Assembly (NCBI RefSeq): GCF_002709775.1
Contig: NZ_PAQR01000022.1
Location: forward strand, 1-64,000
DNA: 64,000 bases
Origin: Thalassospira sp.
GTDB taxonomy: Bacteria; Pseudomonadota; Alphaproteobacteria; Rhodospirillales; Thalassospiraceae
Direction: 5' to 3'
Part shown: in pieces, positions 1 through 8,490 of the stretch
Layout: each line of letters starts with the position of its first letter
How positions within the stretch are numbered: position 1 is the first letter of the stretch
Position numbers and translations under genes: made by a program
Notes under the pieces: model-generated
What the model saw: the letters and a program-made list of their open reading frames with translations, nothing else
Database searches by the model: none
What the model was told of the DNA's origin: nothing

Positions 1-1485
1 GAAGGCGGCGACAAAGGTCGACATGCGGGCGTTCTTGACGTAGCGCCCGTTCACGAGTTTTTCCGAGGTGCCGGTCTTCCCGCCAAGGAAGTAACCCGCC
101 ACTTCGGCCTTCTTGCCAGAACCTTCGGTGACGACCAGTCGCATCAGGCGACGAAGTTGTTCCGAGGTTTTCTGGGAAAACACACGTTCGCCTGCCGGTG
201 CACCATCCTGCTTAAGGATGGTCGCCGGGCGACGAATGCCACCGTTGACGATGGTGGAAATGCCACTGACAACCTGAAGCGGGGTGACAGCCAGACCATG
301 ACCGAAGGAAATCGTCATGGTGTTGATCTCGCGCCAAGGATTGGGCACAAGCGGTCCGCCGACTTCAGGGAGCTCGATCTGCGGTTTGTCGAGCATGCCA
401 AGCTTTTTAAGGTATTTGCGCTGGTTCTCGCCGCCAAAGGCCATCGCCATGCGGGCCGACCCAATGTTCGAGCTGTGAACAAGGATCTCCGGCAGGGTCA
501 GCCAGCGGTTTTCGGCGTGATAATCGCGAATGCGGAAACCGCCAATCGCCAGCGGTTCCGTCGCGTCATAGACCGAGTTCAGCGTGGAAGTGCCGGTTTC
601 AAGGGCGATTGCGGTGTTAAACAGCTTGAACACCGAGCCCATTTCATAAACGCCAAGCGTGGACCGGTTAAAGCGCGCATCGGCCGGTGCCTGACCCGGA
701 CGGTGCGGATCAAAGTTCGGAAGCGACGTCATAGCGATGACTTCGCCGGTATAGACATCCATCACAAGGCCTGCAGCACCAACCGCGCTATAGGTTTCCA
801 TCGCGGTTTCGACTTCTTCCTCAAGCGCGTATTGCACCCGGGTATCAAGCGAAAGCTGCAACGGACCGTTATTGATGCGCAGCTCGTTATCAAACTCGCG
901 CTCGGCCCCGGCGATGCCGTTATTGTCGATATCGGTAAAGCCCAGCGCGTGCGACAGCAACCGACCATGCGGGTAAACGCGACGTTCTTCACGCTGGAAG
1001 TTCAGGCCGGGAATGCCCAGCGAGTTGACTTCATATTGCTGTTCCGGCGTCAGGTTGCGGCGCAGCCAGACAAACGCCTTGCGCGAACTCAGATGACGGA
1101 TCAGCGTATCGCGATCAAGGTCCGGAAGAACGGTCAGAAGAAGGTCGGCTGATTCAACCGGGTCCTTGACGACACGGGCATCGGCATAAAGCGAATTGGT
1201 CGGAAGATCGGTTGCCAGCAACATGCCGTTGCGATCAACGATATCGGCGCGTTCGGTCTTGAGCTCGCGGGTATCGGTACCAGACGCGACAGCCGGTTCG
1301 TTGCCCTGACGCAGGACCGATGCATCAACCAGACCATAGGTGATCCAGCAAAAACCGATGATGAACATCGCGCCGGTAATGAAGATGCGGTTGCGCGCGG
1401 TTTCAAGCGCCAGGCGCTCTCGCTGATCCGGGCCCAGTTCTGGACGATCGCCGCGCAGCCAGTATGAGAAACGGGTCAGGCTCAT
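1..1485 (-). CDS. ftsI: Peptidoglycan transpeptidase FtsI (PBP3), C-terminus outside the window
   Basis: Septal class B penicillin-binding protein that cross-links peptidoglycan at the division site; it is inner-membrane anchored with a periplasmic catalytic domain. I translated 495 codons from the ATG at 1485 to the window edge without a stop. A short cytoplasmic N-terminus and one membrane segment (about residues 28-48) are followed by a dimerisation domain and the transpeptidase domain. All three active-site motifs are visible: SVFK with nucleophile S284, SSN at 338-340 and KTGT at 470-473. The start overlaps the ftsL stop by 4 bp (ATGA), so translation is probably coupled. Family members run to about 550-600 residues, so only the tail is missing. 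Last visible gene of mraZ-rsmH-ftsL-ftsI. Confidence 0.96.
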   Translation of the reverse strand, partial: MSLTRFSYWLRGDRPELGPDQRERLALETARNRIFITGAMFIIGFCWITYGLVDASVLRQGNEPAVASGTDTRELKTERADIVDRNGMLLATDLPTNSLYADARVVKDPVESADLLLTVLPDLDRDTLIRHLSSRKAFVWLRRNLTPEQQYEVNSLGIPGLNFQREERRVYPHGRLLSHALGFTDIDNNGIAGAEREFDNELRINNGPLQLSLDTRVQYALEEEVETAMETYSAVGAAGLVMDVYTGEVIAMTSLPNFDPHRPGQAPADARFNRSTLGVYEMGSVFKLFNTAIALETGTSTLNSVYDATEPLAIGGFRIRDYHAENRWLTLPEILVHSSNIGSARMAMAFGGENQRKYLKKLGMLDKPQIELPEVGGPLVPNPWREINTMTISFGHGLAVTPLQVVSGISTIVNGGIRRPATILKQDGAPAGERVFSQKTSEQLRRLMRLVVTEGSGKKAEVAGYFLGGKTGTSEKLVNGRYVKNARMSTFVAAF

Positions 1486-1913
1486 TGTGCGCCCCCCGTG
1501 TCTGCGGCAACGGACGGTGCATCAATGATCATGCTGTCGGCAGCTTCGTCATACATCAGATCACCCGGACGGGCACGCGGGACCGGCATGAAGGCAACCG
1601 CTTCGCCGAACTTGTCGATGCGATACTGATGCAGATCGGCGTCTTCGGGCAGATCGTTGATGCTTGCCATCTGCAGTACTTCAATCTGCGCAAGGCTCAG
1701 ATACTGCTTGGACAGGCGCTCAATCCGCTCCGGATTGTTCAGGTAGCTCCATTCGGCCTGAAGCACATGGATGCTTTCCTGCTCGGCCAGAATGTCGGAC
1801 TGGATGTCGGCGTAGCGCTTTTCAAGGCGTTCGACCTGATGGCTGACCCAGTAGGTGCCAGTGCCGATCAGGATGGTCATCAATAGGCCAATGATGGTTA
1901 CCGCACGGGTCAT
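1482..1913 (-). CDS. ftsL: Cell division protein FtsL-like
   Basis: Small bitopic division protein of 143 residues. A short N-terminus leads straight into one membrane segment (about residues 5-25), then a heptad-rich coiled coil (about 26-65), then a low-complexity periplasmic tail. This is the FtsL architecture; FtsL bridges FtsB/FtsQ and activates FtsWI. Sequence conservation in the family is weak, so the call rests on topology, size and position between rsmH and ftsI. Both ends overlap their neighbours by 4 bp. The tail of about 75 residues beyond the coiled coil is longer than in enterobacterial FtsL, as is common in alphaproteobacteria. Confidence 0.85.
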   Translation of the reverse strand: MTRAVTIIGLLMTILIGTGTYWVSHQVERLEKRYADIQSDILAEQESIHVLQAEWSYLNNPERIERLSKQYLSLAQIEVLQMASINDLPEDADLHQYRIDKFGEAVAFMPVPRARPGDLMYDEAADSMIIDAPSVAADTGGAQ

Positions 1914-2896
1914 TTGCGACCTCCCTGCGGTGTGGCGGGTTGCTCGTTACGGGCAACAGCGCGCAGCTTGGCCGAACGCGCACGCGGATTGGCGCGAATT
2001 TCGTCTTTCTGACCGGTCACGGCCTTGCGGGTGATGGTCGAAAACGTCGGAATGGCGACTTCCGGTTCGCCGGGCAGGCGGCGCGACATCTTGTTCGGAT
2101 CGCCGGAGCGTTCCTTCATGAATGTTTTGACCTGGCGGTCTTCCAGCGAATGGAAGGTCACGACCACAAGACGGCCGCCCGGTTTCAGTAGGTTTTCGGC
2201 GGCATCCATGGCGCGGTCAAGTTCGCCAAGCTCGTCATTGACGTAAATGCGAAGTGCCTGGAATGTGCGGGTCGCCGGATCAATCCCGTCCTTGGATTTG
2301 CGCACGACAGAACGCACCGCACGGGCAAGCTGGGATGTCGTCGTGAAGGGTTCTTCAGAACGAAGTTCGACAATCTTGCGTGCGACCTTGCGCGATGCGC
2401 GTTCCTCGCCATAGCGGTAAACGACATTGGCAATGTCTTCTTCTTCGGCGGTGTTGACGAAATCGGCCGCGGTCGGGCCGGACATCGACATGCGCATATC
2501 AAGCGGGCCGTCTTCACGGAACGAGAACCCGCGATCCGCCTGATCAAGCTGCATGGATGAAACGCCGATATCAAGGACGATGCCGTCAACCTGCGACGCA
2601 CCGGCTTCGGGGATCAGGCGGCCCATGTCACCAAAGCAACCCTCGACCATATGGAAACGACCGTCATATTCGCTCTCAAGCTTTTTGCCGGTGGCGACCG
2701 CAGTCGGATCGCGGTCGATGCCATAAAGTTCGCAATTGGCGGAATCAAGAATGGCGCGGGAGTAACCGCCTGCGCCAAAGGTGCCGTCAACCATGATCTC
2801 GCCGTCACGTGGTGCTAGGGCTTCCAGGACCTCGCGCAGCAGGACCGGCTTGTGTGGACGGTCTTCGGTGGCAAAGCTCAGATCATTGTTGCTCAT
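1910..2896 (-). CDS. rsmH: 16S rRNA (cytosine1402-N4)-methyltransferase RsmH (MraW)
   Basis: SAM-dependent methyltransferase that N4-methylates C1402 in the decoding centre of 16S rRNA. The 328 residues fit the family. Visible landmarks are the N-terminal HKPVLLREVLEAL segment, the SAM-binding motif VDGTFGAGGYSRAIL (about residues 36-50), the acidic GIDRDP turn, the DIGVSSMQLDQADRGFSF block (about 108-126) and the C-terminal VTFHSLEDRQVK stretch. It overlaps mraZ upstream and ftsL downstream by 4 bp each, so the four genes are almost certainly one transcript controlled from the mraZ promoter. Confidence 0.97.
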   Translation of the reverse strand: MSNNDLSFATEDRPHKPVLLREVLEALAPRDGEIMVDGTFGAGGYSRAILDSANCELYGIDRDPTAVATGKKLESEYDGRFHMVEGCFGDMGRLIPEAGASQVDGIVLDIGVSSMQLDQADRGFSFREDGPLDMRMSMSGPTAADFVNTAEEEDIANVVYRYGEERASRKVARKIVELRSEEPFTTTSQLARAVRSVVRKSKDGIDPATRTFQALRIYVNDELGELDRAMDAAENLLKPGGRLVVVTFHSLEDRQVKTFMKERSGDPNKMSRRLPGEPEVAIPTFSTITRKAVTGQKDEIRANPRARSAKLRAVARNEQPATPQGGRK

Positions 2897-3396
2897 GATG
2901 CGTCCTCCTCATTCGCGGTGCCGGGACGTGCACCTTTGGGGAGTTCGGTCATCGGTTTGAGCTTCAATGTCGCACCACGATTGAGCGTGCGGGTCCGGCT
3001 GGCTTCTTGCAGGGGCTTGAAGATGTCAGGGTTCCACAGGCGGAAGGTGCGACCACGGCCGACAAAGGCGACCTGATCTTCGATACGGGCAAATTCGATC
3101 AGTTCTGCGGGCAGAATGATGCGGCCTTCGCCGTCGTAAGGAAGCATATGCGAGGAGCCAAGGATGGTGTCTGCCAGATCGTCGGCCTCGTCAGAGAACA
3201 TGTCGAGTTCATCAAGCGATGCGGCAATGCGCTCCATATGGCTGTGGCTACAGCCTTCAAGCGCGCTTTCCTTGTGGGATTGATACAGGTAGATGCCGGC
3301 GAATTCTTCGTTGTCAAGGGCCGCACGGAACCGCTTGGGGACGGATACGCGTCCCTTCCGGTCCAGCTTGTGAATGTGCGTCCCTGTGAACAGCAC
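2893..3396 (-). CDS. mraZ: Transcriptional regulator MraZ
   Basis: DNA-binding regulator of the dcw cluster and of its own operon; it forms rings of AbrB-like (SpoVT-AbrB) folds. The 167 residues contain two tandem MraZ repeats. The first has HIHKLDRKGRVSVPKRFR at about residues 7-24, and the second has YDGEGRIILPAELIEFA near the middle, both with the D-x-K/E-G-R-(V/I) signature. The start is GTG: the nearby upstream ATG is out of frame, and an AGGGG sits about 10 bases before the GTG. Five TGGGN boxes at an exact 10-bp period lie 121-164 bp upstream, the expected kind of target for this protein, so autorepression is likely. Confidence 0.96.
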   Translation of the reverse strand: MLFTGTHIHKLDRKGRVSVPKRFRAALDNEEFAGIYLYQSHKESALEGCSHSHMERIAASLDELDMFSDEADDLADTILGSSHMLPYDGEGRIILPAELIEFARIEDQVAFVGRGRTFRLWNPDIFKPLQEASRTRTLNRGATLKLKPMTELPKGARPGTANEEDAS

Positions 3397-3516
3397 TTCG
3401 CCATTCCCCTGATCAAAAACCCGATCTCAGAACACAGGACCCGGTTGGGCTGTCTTGCGACGGTGATGTGTCTGAAATGGATATGCCCCGCATGGCACGG
3501 AATTTGTGCCTCTTTA

Positions 3517-3561
3517 TGGGGTACCATGGGAAATGATGGGGGTCAATGGGATTTGATGGGC
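3517..3561 (-). promoter_or_regulatory. MraZ operator: five TGGGN boxes at 10-bp spacing
   Basis: On the plus strand TGGG occurs at 3517, 3527, 3537, 3547 and 3557, each preceded by A and each separated by exactly one helical turn. This matches the known MraZ target architecture (TGGGN repeats with 5-nt spacers), but with five boxes where E. coli has three. On the mraZ-coding strand a TTGACC (a -35-like hexamer) lies inside the array, so bound MraZ would probably cover the promoter. The boxes read on the strand opposite to mraZ. Confidence 0.85.
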
Positions 3562-3663
3562 TGAATTATGACGTTTTGGCGCTTCCCGAGGGTTTCTGCG
3601 GTATATGCAAAAAGGCTGAATTCGGCCAAAAATCCCGGAAAACCGGTGCTGCTCCATCTTCTG

Positions 3664-3795
3664 CCCATGAAATCCCAAACCCGTTCCATGGGTACCCATG
3701 GGAAGACCATCGAAAAACCGGAATTTGGGTTTTGATGGACCTGTTGCGAAATCGGATTTGGATGGGGTGTCGAAGACAATTTGCGATTTGATGGC
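3664..3795. promoter_or_regulatory. Distal cluster of TGGG/CCCA boxes, possible second MraZ site
   Basis: Between the MraZ array and the EF-hand gene more boxes appear. CCCA lies at 3664 and 3674 (10 bp apart), TGGG at 3689 and 3699 (10 bp apart), and TGGG at 3726 is followed in phase by TGGA at 3736. Single TGGG and TGGC copies follow at 3763 and 3792. The first four form two inverted pairs. TTTGATGG recurs at about 3553, 3731 and 3786. I see no gene in 3397-3925; the stretch appears to be regulatory DNA between the divergent mraZ and EF-hand genes. Confidence 0.5.
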
Positions 3796-3925
3796 CAATC
3801 GGGTTTGATGCGCGGGCAAACTCCTGCAAAATGTCAAAACGATCCTGCATGGTTTTTTTGATCTACCACCAGGATTGAAATATGGCCCCGAACGGGGCGC
3901 GATCATCTGGCGCGGGGCAGCGTCA

Positions 3926-4717
3926 GTGAAACGAAGGAAGCGATTGTTGCGGATAAAAGCTGCCATTCTATTAATGGGTTGCGCATTCTCCTGTGCCGTT
4001 CTGGTTTCCGGGCTGACTCCGATCAGTGGCGGGGTGGCGTCTGCGCAGGGGCTTGGTCTTGACCCGGCCGGCGGCGGATCAAATTCGCCGGAAGTTTCAT
4101 CGCCACAGATGCGTGAATTGCTGCCGCTCATCATGCAGCAGATGCAAAACAATCCAGAACTGATGTCGCAGTTCGGTCTGGGCGGGTTTTCGGGGTTAAA
4201 CGGTCTTGATGGGGCCGGTTCGGGCACTGGAGTGCCTGGCATGACTGGCGATGGCGTTGGCAATATCCCCGGTCTGAGCGAAGCAATTGCCAAGGCGCTT
4301 GCCCAGCAAAATGGTGGAGCGGGTGTTGCACCGTCCGGCATTCCCGAACAGGTCAAGGTGTACCGGGAACAATATCATCCAATCGATATCGATCAGGATG
4401 GGCGGATCAGCGCGGACGAGGCCGCTGCCTATGCCAGCTGGATGTTCCGCCGGCGTGATATCAGCGGGGATAATGTTCTGGTCGCACGAGAATTCGCCGC
4501 GGTTGAAAAGCTGCCCGGTTCTGCAGAGGTCAATCGTCAACGGCTGCGGACGGAAAGCCGCCGCCTTGATCTGCTGTTCCCCGAATATGATGCGGATGGC
4601 GACAAGATGATCACCAAGGATGAGTTCATGGCAAAGGTTCGCGCGACATATAATGAAAAACGCGGATCGGACGCCGATATTGATCCGTTTTCCTTCCAGA
4701 CGGTGCTGCCGTTTTAG
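3926..4717 (+). CDS. Secreted EF-hand calcium-binding protein
   Basis: A 263-residue protein with a classic export signal (Arg/Lys-rich start, hydrophobic core, cleavage after about A-S-A). A low-complexity Gly/Gln/Asn segment follows, then three EF-hand loops: residues about 154-165 (DIDQDGRISADE, canonical), 178-189 (DISGDNVLVARE, less regular) and 222-233 (DADGDKMITKDE, canonical). It probably binds Ca2+ in the periplasm or outside the cell; partner and role are unknown. I chose the GTG at 3926 because it opens directly into the signal peptide. A TTG at 3875 would add 17 residues that look untranslated. It is divergent from mraZ and shares the box-rich intergenic DNA. The LMGC in the signal is followed by more hydrophobic residues, so a lipoprotein is less likely. 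Confidence 0.8.
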   Translation: MKRRKRLLRIKAAILLMGCAFSCAVLVSGLTPISGGVASAQGLGLDPAGGGSNSPEVSSPQMRELLPLIMQQMQNNPELMSQFGLGGFSGLNGLDGAGSGTGVPGMTGDGVGNIPGLSEAIAKALAQQNGGAGVAPSGIPEQVKVYREQYHPIDIDQDGRISADEAAAYASWMFRRRDISGDNVLVAREFAAVEKLPGSAEVNRQRLRTESRRLDLLFPEYDADGDKMITKDEFMAKVRATYNEKRGSDADIDPFSFQTVLPF

Positions 4718-4811
4718 CGGCGCGTTGATCCGAAACGCATTCATCACATGACAAGCAACAGATAAACTGGCATCGGTATTGATCGGTAAGCCGGAAGAGA
4801 CGGAGAGGCTC

Positions 4812-5873
4812 ATGGACACCAACGAATTCTTTGCCCCGGTGCGCGCAAGCGCCGATGACGGCAATACAGCAGGTCCGGCGACCTCCGAAGGTGCTGTGAG
4901 TGCTAACAGTGGTGAAACTGCTGCAACCAATGTGGTGAGCGAGCAATCAGTGGCCAAACCGACGGCACCCAAGGCCGAACGCCTTCCGGTCTGGGTGGAT
5001 TTGCATGCGCCGACCTCTGAGGAAATTCACGAGATCGAAGAGCGCTTTGGTATCGAGATGCCAACCCGCGAAGAAATGCAGGAAATTGAGCTGTCCTCGC
5101 GTCTTTATGACGAAGACGGCGCGCTTTTCATGACGGTTTCGGTTCTGACCAAGGCAACCACCGATGCACCGCAAACGACGGCGGTGACCTTTATTCTTGT
5201 CAAAAAGACCCTGATCACGGTGCGTTATGCCGATCCGGTTCCGTTCAAGACCTTTATCCGGCGCGTCAAACGCAGCCCGTCACTTGCCAACAGTGCCGAG
5301 GCCGTTCTGTTTGGCCTGCTTGAACAGATTGTTGATCGACTTGCCGATTTGATGGAGCAAACCGCGACCGACCTTGAAAACTTGTCCAATCAGGTCTTTA
5401 TCAGCCCCGAAGAACAGGGATCAGATCGCGATCATCGTGAAACCCTGCGTCAGATCGGGCGTACCGGCAACCTGTCGGGCAAGGCCAAGGACAGTCTTTT
5501 GAACCTGCATCGTTTGGGCTTGTTCCTTTCGACCCAGGCGCGACTTAAAAAGGACGCCAAGGCGCGGCTCAAGATCCTGTCGCGCGATATTGTCTCGATC
5601 ACCGAGCACGCCAATTTCATCGCCAACAAGGTGACCTTCCTGCTTGATGCGACACTGGGCATGATCAGTCTTGAGCAGAACAACATCATCAAGATCTTCT
5701 CGGTCGCGGCCGCTGCCTTCCTGCCGCCGACCCTGATTGCCAGCATCTACGGCATGAACTTCGAATTCATGCCGGAACTTGAATGGCAGTTCGGATACCC
5801 GGTAGCGATTGCGCTGATGGTGCTGTCTGCTGTCCTGCCGCTTTTGTATTTCAAGCGTAAAGGCTGGCTTTAA
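4812..5873 (+). CDS. corA: CorA-family magnesium/divalent cation transporter
   Basis: Inner-membrane channel-like transporter for Mg2+ (also Co2+ or Ni2+ in some members). The 353 residues comprise a large cytoplasmic alpha/beta and long-helix domain and two C-terminal membrane helices. The signature GMN is at residues 314-316 at the end of the first helix, followed by an acidic periplasmic loop (EFMPELEW). The ATG at 4812 has GGAGAGG four bases upstream. An in-frame TTG at 4779 was rejected because it lacks a ribosome site. The first 60 residues are Ala/Ser/Thr-rich and probably disordered. It seems to be a single-gene unit. Confidence 0.93.
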   Translation: MDTNEFFAPVRASADDGNTAGPATSEGAVSANSGETAATNVVSEQSVAKPTAPKAERLPVWVDLHAPTSEEIHEIEERFGIEMPTREEMQEIELSSRLYDEDGALFMTVSVLTKATTDAPQTTAVTFILVKKTLITVRYADPVPFKTFIRRVKRSPSLANSAEAVLFGLLEQIVDRLADLMEQTATDLENLSNQVFISPEEQGSDRDHRETLRQIGRTGNLSGKAKDSLLNLHRLGLFLSTQARLKKDAKARLKILSRDIVSITEHANFIANKVTFLLDATLGMISLEQNNIIKIFSVAAAAFLPPTLIASIYGMNFEFMPELEWQFGYPVAIALMVLSAVLPLLYFKRKGWL

Positions 5874-5967
5874 GTCATCTGGCAATATTGGTGGGGCTTC
5901 TGTCCTTTCAGACATTCTTCGTGCTGCTAGATTGACGAGAGTATTTCCCTGACTTTGGAGCCCCGCA

Positions 5968-7206
5968 ATGAGCCATCCCGCCCTGATCCTGATTGACTGG
6001 CAGCAAGGATTTGATGACCTGAATTATTGGGGTAATCGCAATAACCCCAATGCAGAAGCCAATGGGGAGAAGCTGTTGGCATATTGGCGGGCACGAGGGT
6101 GGCCGGTTTTCCATGCAAAGCATGATTCAAAGGAGCCGCAATCGCGGCTTCATCCTGATCACCCCGGTAATGCCTTCAAGCCGGGGTTTGAACCCCAGGG
6201 GGATGAGCCGGTCTATGGCAAGAACGTCAATTCGGCCCTGATCGGAACGGAACTTGAGGCGGATTTGCGCGCACAGAGCATTTCAAAGCTGGTTCTTTGC
6301 GGGATCACGACGGATCATTGCGTTAATACGACGACGCGCATGGCGGCCAATCTTGGCTTTGACGCGACCATTGCCGCAGATGCCTGCGCGACCTTTGATC
6401 GCAGCCTGCCGGATGGGCGTGTTTTCCCGGCGGATCTGGTGCATGACGTGGCCCTGGCCAGCCTGAATGGCGAGTTTGCGGTGGTCAAAACAGTGAACGA
6501 AATTATGGCTGGGGAATCAGCAATTGACTTGCGTTCGCAACTCAAGCAGTTTCTGCCTCCAATCCCCGCGAAAGGTGTGCCTGCCATGACGAAAATTGAT
6601 ACCCAGGAAAAACTCCGCGCCATCTATGGAGAGCCGCTTGGGCTTGCCGCAGCTAAATGCTTGCCAGCACTTGATCCGCACTGCAAACACTTCATCTCGC
6701 TTGCGCCGTTTGCCGTGATTTCGTCTGCAGATTCTGATGGCAATGCCGATGTCAGCCCACGCGGCGATGGCCCGGGCTTTATCAAGGTACTTGATGACAA
6801 GACGCTGGTCATGCCGGACCGTCCGGGCAACAACCGGGTCGATAGCCTGTCTAACATCATCGACAACCCGAAAGTCGGAATGCTGTTTTTCGTGCCGGGC
6901 GTGAATGAGACGCTGCGCATTAACGGTATTGCTGAAATCAGCACCGACCCGGAACTGCTTGGCCTGTTTGCCGATACGCCAAAGGCACCTATCACCGCGA
7001 TCAAGATCACGGTCGATGAAGCCTTCCTGCACTGTGCCAAGGCCCTGATGCGCTCCAAACTTTGGGATCCGGAAACCCGCATTGAGCGCAAGACGCTGCC
7101 GACCCTGGCCAAAATGATCAAGGACCAGACATCGAGCGATTTCGCCGAAGGTACGCAGGAAGAAGCGGATAAATATTTCGCGCAGTCGATTGCCGAGCGC
7201 GGCTGA
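5968..7206 (+). CDS. Isochorismatase-family hydrolase fused to FMN-dependent PPOX-family protein
   Basis: A 412-residue two-domain protein. Residues 1 to about 185 are a cysteine hydrolase of the isochorismatase/nicotinamidase type, with Asp in LILIDWQQGFDD (D9), Lys in VYGKNVNSAL and the nucleophile in CGITTDHCVNT. Residues from about 207 are a pyridoxamine-5'-phosphate-oxidase-like flavin domain of the TIGR04025 type (DVSPRGDGPGF, MPDRPGNNRVDSLSNI, VNETLRINGIAEI). An internal ATG sits where free-standing PPOX proteins start (MTKIDTQEKLRAIYGEP), preceded only by a weak GAAAGG, so a second internal start cannot be excluded. The reading frame is uninterrupted. The substrate is unknown. A strong terminator follows at 7239. 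Confidence 0.88.
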   Translation: MSHPALILIDWQQGFDDLNYWGNRNNPNAEANGEKLLAYWRARGWPVFHAKHDSKEPQSRLHPDHPGNAFKPGFEPQGDEPVYGKNVNSALIGTELEADLRAQSISKLVLCGITTDHCVNTTTRMAANLGFDATIAADACATFDRSLPDGRVFPADLVHDVALASLNGEFAVVKTVNEIMAGESAIDLRSQLKQFLPPIPAKGVPAMTKIDTQEKLRAIYGEPLGLAAAKCLPALDPHCKHFISLAPFAVISSADSDGNADVSPRGDGPGFIKVLDDKTLVMPDRPGNNRVDSLSNIIDNPKVGMLFFVPGVNETLRINGIAEISTDPELLGLFADTPKAPITAIKITVDEAFLHCAKALMRSKLWDPETRIERKTLPTLAKMIKDQTSSDFAEGTQEEADKYFAQSIAERG

Positions 7207-7238
7207 TCCGGCCAACGCAATCCAGCGCATTCTATCCG

Positions 7239-7270
7239 GGCGATGACGGGAAACTGTCATCGCCTTTTTT
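7239..7270 (+). terminator. Rho-independent terminator after the isochorismatase-PPOX gene
   Basis: A 9-bp perfect stem (GGCGATGAC / GTCATCGCC) with an 8-nt loop is followed directly by six T. It separates this gene from the oppositely transcribed RNase P RNA. Confidence 0.9.
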
Positions 7271-7285
7271 GTGTCTGAAAAGATA

Positions 7286-7682
<397 letters not shown>

Positions 7683-7687
7683 ACCGG

Positions 7688-7716
7688 GATTTAGGTCACA
7701 TATCAGGTGGCGTCAA
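7688..7716 (-). promoter_or_regulatory. Sigma-70 type promoter of rnpB
   Basis: On the minus strand TTGACG (7716-7711), a 17-base spacer and TAAATC (7693-7688) precede the P1 strand of rnpB. The predicted start at about 7681-7682 coincides with the RNA 5' end deduced from base pairing. Confidence 0.75.
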
Positions 7717-7732
7717 GAAAAAGCGATGTGCT

Positions 7733-8485
7733 CTAACTGGCAATCGCGCTGGCCAGCACCTTGGCAATGGCATGGCATTCGTTATCAACTTGGCCGGAAA
7801 TGTCATTCTGGCGCCAGTGACGCTGGAAGGCGATGGTGCGTTTGGTTCCGTCTTCTTCGTTGGTTGCCGGGCCATAGCCGATGGCAGCCAGCAAAGCATG
7901 AAAGTCATCCGGGGTAGCCGGCGCGTCGATCACGTTCGAAGGGATGGCCGGAACGCCGTTGCATCCGGGCCAGAGCCCGATGCCGTTTTCAGCCAGCAGT
8001 TGCCAAGGGAAGAGTTCGCCCGGATCTTCCTTGCGATCCGGTGCCATATCGGAATGCGCGATGATGCGGTCTGCCGGGATAGCGTGACGGGTCAGGATAT
8101 CTTGGGTCAGGTCGATAACCGACTGGATCTGAATGTCGGGGAAGGGGCGATAACCGAACTCATGACCCGGATTGACGATTTCAATGCCGATGGAGTGCGA
8201 ATTGACGTCCCGGCTTTCCTGCCAGCACCCCACACCTGCATGCCAGGCGCGTTTGTCTTCGTCGACCAGTTGAAAGATACGGCCATCTTCCTCGATCAGG
8301 TAATGGCTAGAGACCGAACTTGCCGGATCACAGAGCCGATCAAGTGCGGCCGCGCCCGATTGCATGCCGGTATAATGCAGGATCAGGATATCAATGGGGC
8401 AACCATCCGGACGATTGCCAACATTCGGGGAAGGGTGGGAAATAATACGTTCCTGCAAGCGCTTACTGTGCACGTCGTCCCCCAT
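7733..8485 (-). CDS. N-acetylmuramoyl-L-alanine amidase, AmpD/amidase_2 family
   Basis: Zinc amidase of 250 residues that cleaves the lactyl-amide bond between MurNAc and L-Ala in peptidoglycan or its fragments. Visible features are LILHYTG (first Zn-ligand His), SSHYLIEEDGRIFQLV, RAWHAG, NSHSIGIEIVN and the C-terminal AHSDMAPDRKEDPG, which carries the second His and the catalytic Lys/Asp region. No signal peptide is seen, which favours a cytosolic, AmpD-like recycling role. The ATG at 8485 lies 6 bases after the stop of the upstream transporter, so the two are probably co-transcribed. GTG at 8472 is an alternative start. An upstream extension to 8554 would overlap the transporter and was rejected. 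Confidence 0.87.
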   Translation of the reverse strand: MGDDVHSKRLQERIISHPSPNVGNRPDGCPIDILILHYTGMQSGAAALDRLCDPASSVSSHYLIEEDGRIFQLVDEDKRAWHAGVGCWQESRDVNSHSIGIEIVNPGHEFGYRPFPDIQIQSVIDLTQDILTRHAIPADRIIAHSDMAPDRKEDPGELFPWQLLAENGIGLWPGCNGVPAIPSNVIDAPATPDDFHALLAAIGYGPATNEEDGTKRTIAFQRHWRQNDISGQVDNECHAIAKVLASAIAS

Positions 8486-8490
8486 GCCGA

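Noticed and set aside
157-1152. Long plus-strand open frame opposite ftsI
   Set aside because: It is antisense to a complete FtsI with all three active-site motifs, and its translation shows no known domain.
3514-4356. Minus-strand open frame of 280 codons across the mraZ operator and the EF-hand gene
   Set aside because: It crosses the operator array and overlaps the EF-hand gene on the opposite strand; its composition is Pro/Arg-rich like an antisense artefact.
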